Source: Deltaproteobacteria bacterium (GTDB taxonomy: Bacteria > Myxococcota_A > SURF-8). From it: 9,558 bases of DNA. The stretch covers positions 1 through 9,558 of the forward strand of contig JAKQSH010000041.1 of assembly GCA_029570245.1 (NCBI GenBank), in the 5' to 3' direction. This document shows positions 1-6,461 of this stretch, piece by piece. Made by a program: the position numbers and the translations under genes. Numbering within the stretch: position 1 is the stretch's first letter; the number at the start of each line of letters is the position of its first letter. The notes beneath the pieces are model-generated. The model saw only the letters and a list, made by a program, of their open reading frames with translations. It did no database searches and was not told where the DNA came from.

Positions 1-1140
1 CCGTATCTGGGTGGAATGTTTCACAATCCATCCAGCATTTATTCGCCTGCGCGCGCAGTAAGACGCGCCATAGACGCCGCCCGTGAAAAAGTGGCCTCAG
101 CCGTCGGCGCCGATCCGCGCCGCCTGTATTTCACTTCCGGCGGCACCGAAGCCGACAACATGGCGCTTTTCGGTGCGGCTTACTCCATGTATGCCAGAGA
201 CCGCAAAAAAATCGTAATTTCCAGAATCGAACATCCGGCTGTTCTGGAAGCCGCACTGGCCCTAGAAAAGCGCGGCTTCGAAGTGGCGCAGCTGCCGGTT
301 GACCGCAACGGCATTGTCGATCCGGCGAAAGCGGCGGAAATCATCGACGGCAACACCATTGTGGTGTCGGTCATGCACGCCAACAACGAAATCGGCACCA
401 TACAGCCCGTAAAAGAGCTGGCGGAACTGGCTCATAAACACGGCGCGCTCATGCACAGCGACTGCGTGCAGTCCTTCGGCAAGATTCCGCTGGACGTAAG
501 AGAGCTGGGTGTGGATATGGCTTCGTTTTCAGCTCATAAAATTTACGGTCCCAAAGGCGTCGGGGCTTTTTACGTGCGCCAGGGGCTGAAACTGGCTCCG
601 CTGCAATACGGCGGACACCAGGAAATGCGAGTGCGTCCCGGCACCGAAAACCCGGCGGCCATCATCGGCTTTGGTGTTGCGGCGGAATTCATAGCAAAAG
701 ACTTCGCCGACGGCGTGCCGGCCCGTCTGGCAGCAATGCGCGACCGTCTGCAGGAACTGCTGATCGGAAAAATTCCGCAGACCTGTTTGAACGGCAACAC
801 TGAAAAGCGCGTGCCAAACACTCTCAATATCAGCTTCGCCTTTGTGGAAGGCGAAGCCATGAGCATTGCCCTGGATCGTATGGGAATAGGTGTGGCAACC
901 GGTTCGGCCTGCAGTTCGGGCGATCTGGAACCTTCGCACGTCATAATGTCGATGGGCCTTAAGGAAGAAGTGGCGCACGGTTCCCTGCGCTTCTCGCTGG
1001 GCATTGAAAACAAAATGGAAGATATCGAAAAAACCGCCGAGGCCGTCACGCAGGTTGTGGCGCGCTTCAGAATGATGTCCCCGCTTTATTCCGACTTCGA
1101 AAAAAGCGGCAGCGGCGGCGACATCTGCGCACAGAATTAA
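1..1140 (+). CDS. Cysteine desulfurase, NifS/IscS type (5' partial)
   Basis: PLP-dependent enzyme that removes sulfur from L-cysteine, giving alanine and a persulfide on its own active-site cysteine, and passes the sulfur to the scaffold encoded next. The frame is open from base 1, and the codons before the ATG at 16 read PYLGG, which continues family homology. The gene therefore starts upstream and position 16 is not the start. Counting from the first visible codon: SGGTEADN at 46-53 (cofactor binding), the ANNEIGT stretch, HSDCVQ with the Asp that contacts the PLP ring, SAHK with the PLP lysine at 180, and GSACSSG with the catalytic cysteine at 304. In A. vinelandii NifS these are about Lys202 and Cys325, so roughly 20-25 N-terminal residues lie outside the window. 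It is the first visible gene of an iron-sulfur assembly operon. NifS and IscS cannot be separated from this alone. Confidence 0.95.
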   Translation, partial: PYLGGMFHNPSSIYSPARAVRRAIDAAREKVASAVGADPRRLYFTSGGTEADNMALFGAAYSMYARDRKKIVISRIEHPAVLEAALALEKRGFEVAQLPVDRNGIVDPAKAAEIIDGNTIVVSVMHANNEIGTIQPVKELAELAHKHGALMHSDCVQSFGKIPLDVRELGVDMASFSAHKIYGPKGVGAFYVRQGLKLAPLQYGGHQEMRVRPGTENPAAIIGFGVAAEFIAKDFADGVPARLAAMRDRLQELLIGKIPQTCLNGNTEKRVPNTLNISFAFVEGEAMSIALDRMGIGVATGSACSSGDLEPSHVIMSMGLKEEVAHGSLRFSLGIENKMEDIEKTAEAVTQVVARFRMMSPLYSDFEKSGSGGDICAQN

Positions 1141-1141
1141 C

Positions 1142-1147
1142 AAGGAG
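1142..1147 (+). promoter_or_regulatory. Ribosome binding site of the scaffold gene
   Basis: AAGGAG lies 7 nt before the ATG at 1155, just after the desulfurase stop codon. This supports translation from 1155 and co-transcription of the two genes. Confidence 0.7.
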
Positions 1148-1154
1148 ACTTCAA

Positions 1155-1547
1155 ATGGCAGGTTTCGATTACAGCGACGATGTAATGAATCATTTCATGG
1201 CTCCGCACAACATGGGCGAGATCGAAAACCCCGACGGCGTCGGCGATGTCGGCAACCCCAAATGCGGCGATGTGATGCGCATTTCGCTGCGCATAAAAGA
1301 CAACGTCATTGAAGACATAAAGTTCAAAACGTTCGGCTGTGTGGCGGCGGTGGCCACCAGCAGCATGCTGACCGATCTGGTCAAGGGCAAAACCATAGAA
1401 GAAGCGCTGACAATCACCAACAAGCGAGTGGCCGAGGCTTTAGGCGGACTGCCGGCGGTAAAAATGCACTGTTCGGTTCTGGCCGAAGAGGGTCTGCAGG
1501 CGGCCATTGAAGATTATCGAAAGAAACAGGCTGAGAAAAAGCAGTAG
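1155..1547 (+). CDS. Iron-sulfur cluster scaffold protein, IscU / NifU N-terminal type
   Basis: Stand-alone scaffold on which iron and desulfurase-derived sulfur are assembled into a transferable cluster in the cytoplasm. The 130-residue protein has the three family cysteines: Cys37 in NPKCGD (with the conserved Asp39), Cys62 in FKTFGC and Cys106 in KMHCSVLAEE. The length matches IscU, not full NifU, because the ferredoxin-like middle domain and the fused C-terminal domain are absent. The stretch after Cys62 reads VAAVATSS, whereas proteobacterial IscU usually has GSAIASSS. The LGGLP segment precedes the last cysteine. The gene follows the desulfurase by 14 bp with its own AAGGAG. The next gene supplies the domain that is the C-terminus of classic NifU, so the pair amounts to a split NifU. 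The C-terminus is lysine- and glutamine-rich. Confidence 0.93.
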   Translation: MAGFDYSDDVMNHFMAPHNMGEIENPDGVGDVGNPKCGDVMRISLRIKDNVIEDIKFKTFGCVAAVATSSMLTDLVKGKTIEEALTITNKRVAEALGGLPAVKMHCSVLAEEGLQAAIEDYRKKQAEKKQ

Positions 1548-1557
1548 AACATTATCT

Positions 1558-1579
1558 GGCCTTCCATGGCGGAAAGGCC
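1558..1579 (+). other. Intercistronic hairpin between scaffold and Nfu genes
   Basis: GGCCTTCC at 1558-1565 can pair with GGAAAGGCC at 1571-1579, with one bulged base and a 5-nt loop. No T-run follows, so it is not an intrinsic terminator. It lies 10 nt upstream of the Nfu ribosome binding site and could affect RNA stability or the relative expression of the downstream gene. This is inference. Confidence 0.4.
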
Positions 1580-1599
1580 CGTAACTTATGGAGGAATAA

Positions 1600-1827
1600 A
1601 TGGAACTCAGAGAAAAAGTCGAGGCGGCGCTGAACAAGACCCGTGGATTTCTGCAGGCCGACGGCGGCGACGTGCAGCTTGTCGATGTTACCGAAGACGG
1701 CGTCGTACAGGTGCGCCTCAAAGGCGCCTGCGGCAGCTGCCCCATGGCCATGATGACGCTGAAAGGCGGCATCGAACGCATTGTCAAGCAGGAAGTTCCC
1801 GAAGTCAAAAGCGTAGAGGCCGTATAA
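1600..1827 (+). CDS. Nfu-type (NifU C-terminal domain) iron-sulfur carrier
   Basis: Small carrier that binds a [4Fe-4S] cluster between two subunits and delivers it to target proteins. The 75 residues are a single NifU C-terminal domain. It has an N-terminal helix, the LQADGGDVQLVDV segment typical of the family at about 18-30, then Cys44 and Cys47 in CGSC followed by PMAMMTLKGGIE. Full-length Nfu proteins such as NfuA carry an extra A-type domain, absent here. The start at 1600 is set by GGAGGA at 1590-1595. An overlapping frame (1566-2036) runs through the terminator and is not coding. It lies 52 bp after the scaffold gene and is the last gene before a strong terminator. Family assignment is secure; the cellular targets are unknown. 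Confidence 0.92.
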   Translation: MELREKVEAALNKTRGFLQADGGDVQLVDVTEDGVVQVRLKGACGSCPMAMMTLKGGIERIVKQEVPEVKSVEAV

Positions 1828-1871
1828 ACTCATATGTGTTGATCGTCCGGCACGACACCGGAAATGCTCGG

Positions 1872-1916
1872 CGCCCCGCACAGGAAAGGCAATTTTCCAT
1901 GCGGGGCGTTTTATTT
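1872..1916 (+). terminator. Rho-independent terminator of the iron-sulfur operon
   Basis: CGCCCCGCA at 1872-1880 pairs perfectly with TGCGGGGCG at 1900-1908. An inner GGAAA/TTTCC stem (1883-1887 with 1894-1898) extends the hairpin, and TTTTATTT follows at 1909-1916. A smaller dyad, TCCGG/CCGGA (1846-1850 with 1858-1862), lies just upstream. This ends the plus-strand operon 45 bp after the Nfu stop codon. Confidence 0.9.
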
Positions 1917-1949
1917 GAATTGTTTCGATTGCTCCGGGGCCGGCAGGCA

Positions 1950-1983
1950 TGCAGACGCGAGGAGCAGAAATCTCCTGTCTGCA
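1950..1983. other. Stable hairpin of unknown role in the intergenic region
   Basis: TGCAGAC at 1950-1956 pairs with GTCTGCA at 1977-1983, and AGGAG at 1960-1964 pairs with CTCCT at 1972-1976. Together they give a 12-bp stem with a 3-nt one-sided bulge (GCG) and a 7-nt loop. Neither strand has a T-run after it, so it is not a standard terminator. It lies between the operon terminator and the efflux promoter. It could be a repeat element, a protein-binding site or part of a small RNA; nothing here decides between these. Confidence 0.45.
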
Positions 1984-2010
1984 AAGCATCAAAGGTGCAA
2001 TTGCGCTCCT

Positions 2011-2048
2011 TTCAATCGTTGACAAATATTCAATGAAAGCGATAGTAT
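2011..2048 (+). promoter_or_regulatory. Sigma-70-type promoter of the efflux operon, with possible operator
   Basis: A consensus -35 TTGACA at 2019-2024 is followed, after 18 nt, by TAGTAT at 2043-2048 (4 of 6 matches to TATAAT). Transcription would start near 2055. The -35 is flanked by two direct copies of TTCAAT (2011-2016 and 2029-2034). The segment from TTTCA at 2010 to TGAAA at about 2038 is also an imperfect dyad centred between the -35 and -10. This placement suits a repressor of the TetR or MarR kind often found with RND pumps, but no regulator gene lies in the window. Confidence 0.6.
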
Positions 2049-2054
2049 CTCCAG

Positions 2055-2216
2055 AACGGCGCCTCCTGCAATAAGGCGCAGAAACCGCGAGGCACATCAG
2101 AACAGCCGCCCGGCGCACGATTGCTTTATTCGGATTTTCATCCTGCGAAACCGCGTTATTGTTAAGCTTTTTGTTGCGTGTGTTTATTGATTCTGTTTCC
2201 GGGGAGAACTTGAGGC
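2055..2216 (+). other. Leader region of the efflux operon
   Basis: About 160 nt separate the predicted transcription start from the first possible start codon. A GCGCC/GGCGC hairpin (2059-2063 with 2075-2079, 11-nt loop) sits near the 5' end. I see no recognisable riboswitch and no leader peptide that stands out. GGGGAG at 2201-2206 could serve as the ribosome binding site for the ATG at 2217. Confidence 0.35.
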
Positions 2217-3374
2217 ATGTTTTCCATAAGTTCCATGACCGTTTCAGAGGTGAAAAGAATGTCGAACCCGGCAGTGTGTGCGGTTCTGTCGCTTCTGCTG
2301 CTCTTCGCTGTCGCCTGCGAAAAACCCGCGCCGACCGTGTTTCCGCCGGTGCCGGTCGAAGTCGCGCAGGTCAAAAGCGCCGACGTTCCGATTAAACTGC
2401 GTTCCGTCGGCACTGTGGAGTCCAGGCAGAGTGTCGCTGTCAGTTCGCAGGTCGGCGGCTTTCTTCAGGATGTTCTGCTCGAAGACGGTCAGCCGGTGAA
2501 AGAAGGACAGGTGCTGTTCAGGATTGATTCCCGCAAGTTCGAAGTTGCGGTCAGGCAGGCCGAAGCGGCGCTGGAGCAGGTTAAAGTGCAGTGGCGGAAC
2601 GCCGTCAAAGAGGCTCAGCGCGCCGAATCTCTGCTTAAGGACGGCGTGACTACGCCTCAGGAGCATGAGCGGCTGTCCGCAGCCGCCGATGCTTTGCAGG
2701 CCGCCATAAAAGTTCAGGAAGCCGCACTAGAAAACGCGCGGCTCGATCTGGCATACTGCACCATACGTGCGCCTCTTTCCGGTCGCGCCGGAGTTCTTAA
2801 TGTTCATAAAGGCGATCTGATAAAAGCCGGAACAAGCATTCTGGTTACGATCAGCCAGATGAATCCGGTTCATGTGAAATTTTCCATCCCTGAAAAGAAT
2901 CTGGGAGAGCTGCGGGCTGCTGCGAACGCCGGAGAACTCGTGGTCGAAGCCGTTATGCCCGGCGACGGCGCGGATGCGGCGCAGGGACGGCTGGTGTTTG
3001 TGGACAACACGGTTGATGTTCAGACCGGCAGTATCATTCTCAAGGCCGAATTCGCAAACGAAAGCGAAAAACTTTGGCCGGGAACCTATGTCGAAACGAC
3101 ACTGGTGCTCGGCACACTCAGAAACGCGCTTCTTGTCCCTTCTGCTGCGGTGCAGAGCAGCCAGCAGGGCAGTTCGGTTTTTGTTATCGACTCGCAGAAC
3201 AGGGCGATTTTCCGCAGTGTCACAGCAGTCTTCGACACAGACGGCCATACGGTTGTTTCGGAGGGTCTGAAGGACGGCGAAACCGTCGTTACTGACGGAC
3301 AGCTGCGTCTGGGCGATGGAATGAAAGTCAGTATCAGAAACGCGCCTGGCAAAGCCGGGGAGAAATCCGAATGA
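2217..3374 (+). CDS. RND efflux membrane-fusion (periplasmic adaptor) lipoprotein, AcrA/MdtA-like
   Basis: Periplasmic adaptor linking an inner-membrane RND pump to an outer-membrane channel. Counting from 2217, a hydrophobic stretch at about 19-33 ends in the lipobox FAVAC, with the lipidated cysteine at 34. Next come a lipoyl half-motif at about 60-90 (VGGFLQDVLLEDGQPVKEGQVLFRID), a helical hairpin rich in Ala, Gln and Glu at about 95-155, the second lipoyl half (CTIRAPLSGRAGVL...KGDLIKAG), and the beta-barrel and membrane-proximal domains (TYVETTLVLG, VPSAAVQ). The start is uncertain. The ATG at 2217 keeps a Lys-Arg before the hydrophobic core, as a signal peptide normally has. The ATG at 2259 has a better ribosome site (AGAGG at 2246-2250, 8 nt away) but no basic n-region. 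The stop overlaps the next start as ATGA, so the two are translationally coupled. Confidence 0.93.
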   Translation: MFSISSMTVSEVKRMSNPAVCAVLSLLLLFAVACEKPAPTVFPPVPVEVAQVKSADVPIKLRSVGTVESRQSVAVSSQVGGFLQDVLLEDGQPVKEGQVLFRIDSRKFEVAVRQAEAALEQVKVQWRNAVKEAQRAESLLKDGVTTPQEHERLSAAADALQAAIKVQEAALENARLDLAYCTIRAPLSGRAGVLNVHKGDLIKAGTSILVTISQMNPVHVKFSIPEKNLGELRAAANAGELVVEAVMPGDGADAAQGRLVFVDNTVDVQTGSIILKAEFANESEKLWPGTYVETTLVLGTLRNALLVPSAAVQSSQQGSSVFVIDSQNRAIFRSVTAVFDTDGHTVVSEGLKDGETVVTDGQLRLGDGMKVSIRNAPGKAGEKSE

Positions 3375-6300
3375 GCATCAGCGGCGTATTCATCAGGCGT
3401 CCGGTGGCTACCATTCTGCTTATGGCCGCCATGCTGGTATTCGGCATTCTGGGCTTTAAGAATCTGGCCATCAGCAACCTGCCCAACGTTGATTTTCCCA
3501 CCATTCAGGTCAGTGCGGCGCTGTCGGGCGCAAGCGCAGAAACCATGGCTTCGGCGGTGGCCGGGCCGCTCGAAAAACAATTCTCCACCATTTCGGGGCT
3601 CGAATCCATTACGTCTTCCAGCACTCAGGGCAACACGCGCATAACATTGCAGTTCAACCTCAACCGCGATATCGACGCCGCCGCGCAGGACGTTCAGACC
3701 GCCATCGGCAAGGCCGTTAAACAGCTGCCGCAGGACATTCAGACGCCCAACTACCAGAAGGTAAACCCGGCGGACATGCCCATCATGCATTACGCGCTTA
3801 CATCGCCCACGCTGCCGCTTTCGACGCTTGACGAATACGGTCAGACGCTTCTGGCGCAGAACATCTCCATGATTCAGGGCGTGGCGCAGGTGGAGGTTTA
3901 CGGCTCGCAGAAGTACGCGGTGCGCATCCAGCTCGACCCCGGAAAACTGGCGGCGCGCGGCGTGAGTCTGGCGCAGGTGTCGCAGGCCGTGCAGGGCGCA
4001 AACGAGAATCTGCCCACCGGCACCTTGTGGGGGCCGGAGCGCATGGTGTCCATCGAAACCAATGCCCAGCTCGAAAAAGCCGCCGATTTCATGCCGGTCA
4101 TAGTTGATTACCGCGACGGCGCGCTGGTTCGCGTGCAGGACCTGGGGCGGGCAATCGACGATGTGGAAAACAACCGCCAGGCCGCCTGGTATGTCGATCA
4201 GCGCGCAATCATGCTGGCCGTGCAGCGCCAGCCCGGCAGCAACACGGTTGAAGTCGCCGACGGTGTAAGGCGCATGGTGGAGAAGCTTCAGAGGCAGCTT
4301 CCCGGCTCGGTGCAGCTGAAGCTCATATACGACCGTTCGGAGTCGATCCGCGAATCGGTGCGGGATGTGGAAATAACGCTGCTGCTCACGCTGCTGCTGG
4401 TGGTGCTGGTGATCTTCATTTTTCTGCGCAACGCCTCGGCCACCTTCATTCCCAGTCTTTCGCTGCCTCTTTCCATTCTGGCCACTTTCGCCGTCATGTA
4501 CGTGCTGGATTACACCCTCGACAATCTTTCGCTCATGGCGCTTACTCTGGCGCTGGGTTTCGTGGTTGACGATGCGGTAGTCATGCTGGAGAACATCTAC
4601 CGTCACATCGAAATGGGCAAGAGTCGTCTGCGGGCGGCCATCGACGGCGCAAAGGAAATCGAGTTCACCATCATTTCCATGACGCTTTCGCTTATTGCGG
4701 TCTTTATCCCGATTCTGTTTATGAGCGGCATAATCGGACGCCTCTTCCGCGAATTTGCAGTGACCATCAGCGTCGCCATTCTGGCTTCGGGCGTTATTTC
4801 GCTGACGCTGGCTCCCATGCTGTGCAGCCGCATGCTTAAAGTCGGCGATACCGGAAAGCGCAGCCGTTTCTACATCGCCACGGAAAAAGTCTGGGACAGA
4901 ATTCTGCACGCCTACCAGTGGACGCTGGCCGGCGTTATGAATCACCGAGCCGCAGCGCTGATATTTTCGATTCTGATTCTGGCCGGAACCGTGGCGCTGT
5001 TCATACATACGCCCAAAGGCTTCCTGCCGGATGAGGACATCGGAATGATAATGGCCGTGACCGAAACCGAAGAGGGCGCCTCATTCGACGCGCTGGTAAA
5101 GCACCAGAAGCGTCTGGCTGCCGTGGCGGCGGAAGACCCTGACGTGGACGGTTTCATGTCTTCGGCTGGCGGCGGCGGTTTTTCTATGTCTAATCAGGGC
5201 CGCATGTTCATCAAACTGAAAGATCGCAGCGAGCGCAGCTCAAACGCTCAGGAAGTGATAGAACGCCTGCGTCCGAAGCTGGCTCAGGTTCCGGGCATCC
5301 GGGCTTTTCTGCAGATTCCGCCTTCAATCCGCATCGGCGGCATGGCCACCAAGGCCATGTATCAGTATACTCTTCAGAGCACCGACACCGATCTGCTTTT
5401 CGGCGTTTCGCCTAAACTGGAAGCCGCCATGCAGAATATTCCGGCGCTTACCGACGTGAGCTCCGATCTTTCATTGAAGAACCCGCGAGTTACGGTGCGA
5501 ATCGACCGCGACAAAGCTTCGGCGCTGGGAATTTCGGCGCATCAGGTTGAGGCCACGCTGTCGCTGGCTTACAGTTCATCCCGTATTTCGTCAATATACA
5601 CGCCCACAAACCAGTATTACGTTATTATGGAACTGCTGCCGGAGTTTCAGACCGAAGTTTCTGCGTTGAACCTGCTCTATATCCAGTCTTCCAATGGCCG
5701 GCTGGTTCCGCTTTCCACCATTGCAAGTCTGGAGCACGGCTTCGGTCCGTTGTCCATAAACCATTTCGGACAGATTCCCTCGGTGACGATTTCGTTCAAC
5801 CTCAAGCCGGGCGCAGCTTTGGGCGACGCCGTGGCCGAAATCGAAAAAATGGCGGCTCAGATGCTGCCATCCGGCATCACCACCACTTTCACCGGCACCG
5901 CCCAGGCGTTTCAGAGTTCGCAGTCGTCAATGAGCGTTCTGCTGCTTCTGGCGATTCTGGTCATATACATGATACTGGGCATCCTCTACGAAAGCTTCAT
6001 TCATCCGCTGACGATTCTGACCGGACTGCCTTTCGCCGGTTTCGGCGCGCTGCTTACGCTGTATCTTTTCGGAATGGACCTGAACCTGTATGCCTTTGTC
6101 GGCATCATCATGCTGATCGGCGTGGTGAAGAAAAACGCCATTATGATGATCGACTTCGCCGTTGAGGCGCAGCGCAGCGGGCTGTCGGCGCGCGAGGCCA
6201 TAACGCAAGCCGCCGCCGTCAGATTCCGCCCCATAATGATGACCACCATGGCGGCGCTCATGGGAACGCTGCCGATAGCTATGGGAATGGGAGCAGGCGG

Positions 6301-6436
6301 AGAAGCGCGTCAGCCGCTGGGTCTGGCGGTCGTGGGAGGTCTGGCTTTTTCGCAGCTGATAACGCTGTATGTGACGCCGGTCTTCTACACTTACTTCGAC
6401 CGTTTTCAGAAGGCGGAGAAGCTGACTCTGGAATAG
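3371..6436 (+). CDS. RND multidrug efflux transporter, HAE1 family, MdtB/MdtC-like
   Basis: Inner-membrane proton-driven pump, probably trimeric, exporting amphiphilic compounds through the adaptor encoded upstream. The 1021 residues match the usual 1020-1050. Membrane segment 1 is at about 10-29, followed by a large periplasmic loop, a run of membrane segments from about 335, a second large loop after about 560, and the final membrane block from about 850. GFVVDDAVVMLENI at 396-409 contains the proton-relay pair Asp400-Asp401. GVVKKNAIMMIDF contains Lys921, equivalent to the relay lysine (Lys940) of AcrB. The sequences NNLSLMALT-like (DNLSLMALTLALGFVVDDAVV) and GVVKKNAIMMIDFA resemble MdtB/MdtC more than AcrB. 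MdtB and MdtC normally work as a pair, but only one pump gene is present, so a homotrimer is inferred. No outer-membrane channel gene follows; the next gene is convergent. Substrates cannot be read from the sequence. Confidence 0.95.
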   Translation: MSISGVFIRRPVATILLMAAMLVFGILGFKNLAISNLPNVDFPTIQVSAALSGASAETMASAVAGPLEKQFSTISGLESITSSSTQGNTRITLQFNLNRDIDAAAQDVQTAIGKAVKQLPQDIQTPNYQKVNPADMPIMHYALTSPTLPLSTLDEYGQTLLAQNISMIQGVAQVEVYGSQKYAVRIQLDPGKLAARGVSLAQVSQAVQGANENLPTGTLWGPERMVSIETNAQLEKAADFMPVIVDYRDGALVRVQDLGRAIDDVENNRQAAWYVDQRAIMLAVQRQPGSNTVEVADGVRRMVEKLQRQLPGSVQLKLIYDRSESIRESVRDVEITLLLTLLLVVLVIFIFLRNASATFIPSLSLPLSILATFAVMYVLDYTLDNLSLMALTLALGFVVDDAVVMLENIYRHIEMGKSRLRAAIDGAKEIEFTIISMTLSLIAVFIPILFMSGIIGRLFREFAVTISVAILASGVISLTLAPMLCSRMLKVGDTGKRSRFYIATEKVWDRILHAYQWTLAGVMNHRAAALIFSILILAGTVALFIHTPKGFLPDEDIGMIMAVTETEEGASFDALVKHQKRLAAVAAEDPDVDGFMSSAGGGGFSMSNQGRMFIKLKDRSERSSNAQEVIERLRPKLAQVPGIRAFLQIPPSIRIGGMATKAMYQYTLQSTDTDLLFGVSPKLEAAMQNIPALTDVSSDLSLKNPRVTVRIDRDKASALGISAHQVEATLSLAYSSSRISSIYTPTNQYYVIMELLPEFQTEVSALNLLYIQSSNGRLVPLSTIASLEHGFGPLSINHFGQIPSVTISFNLKPGAALGDAVAEIEKMAAQMLPSGITTTFTGTAQAFQSSQSSMSVLLLLAILVIYMILGILYESFIHPLTILTGLPFAGFGALLTLYLFGMDLNLYAFVGIIMLIGVVKKNAIMMIDFAVEAQRSGLSAREAITQAAAVRFRPIMMTTMAALMGTLPIAMGMGAGGEARQPLGLAVVGGLAFSQLITLYVTPVFYTYFDRFQKAEKLTLE

Positions 6437-6445
6437 CGCGGCTCC

Positions 6446-6461
6446 GGCGCTTTACTGCGCC
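6446..6461. other. Short hairpin between convergent genes
   Basis: GGCGC at 6446-6450 pairs with GCGCC at 6457-6461 around a 6-nt loop, overlapping the stop codon of the minus-strand ParA gene. The convergent stop codons are only 15 bp apart. The stem is short and no T-run follows on either strand, so a terminator role is possible but weak. Confidence 0.25.

Noticed and set aside
529..1143. A 204-codon minus-strand frame opposite the desulfurase gene
   Set aside because: It is antisense to conserved desulfurase motifs and has no domain of its own.
1566..2036. A 156-codon plus-strand frame overlapping the Nfu gene
   Set aside because: It is Arg-rich, runs through the strong terminator at 1872-1916 and conflicts with the Nfu domain, which has a better ribosome site.
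3086..5008. A 640-codon open frame on the minus strand across the adaptor and RND genes
   Set aside because: It lies antisense to two clearly real genes with conserved motifs, its translation is rich in His, Gln and Arg without domains, and it spans the junction of both genes. It is a GC-driven shadow frame.
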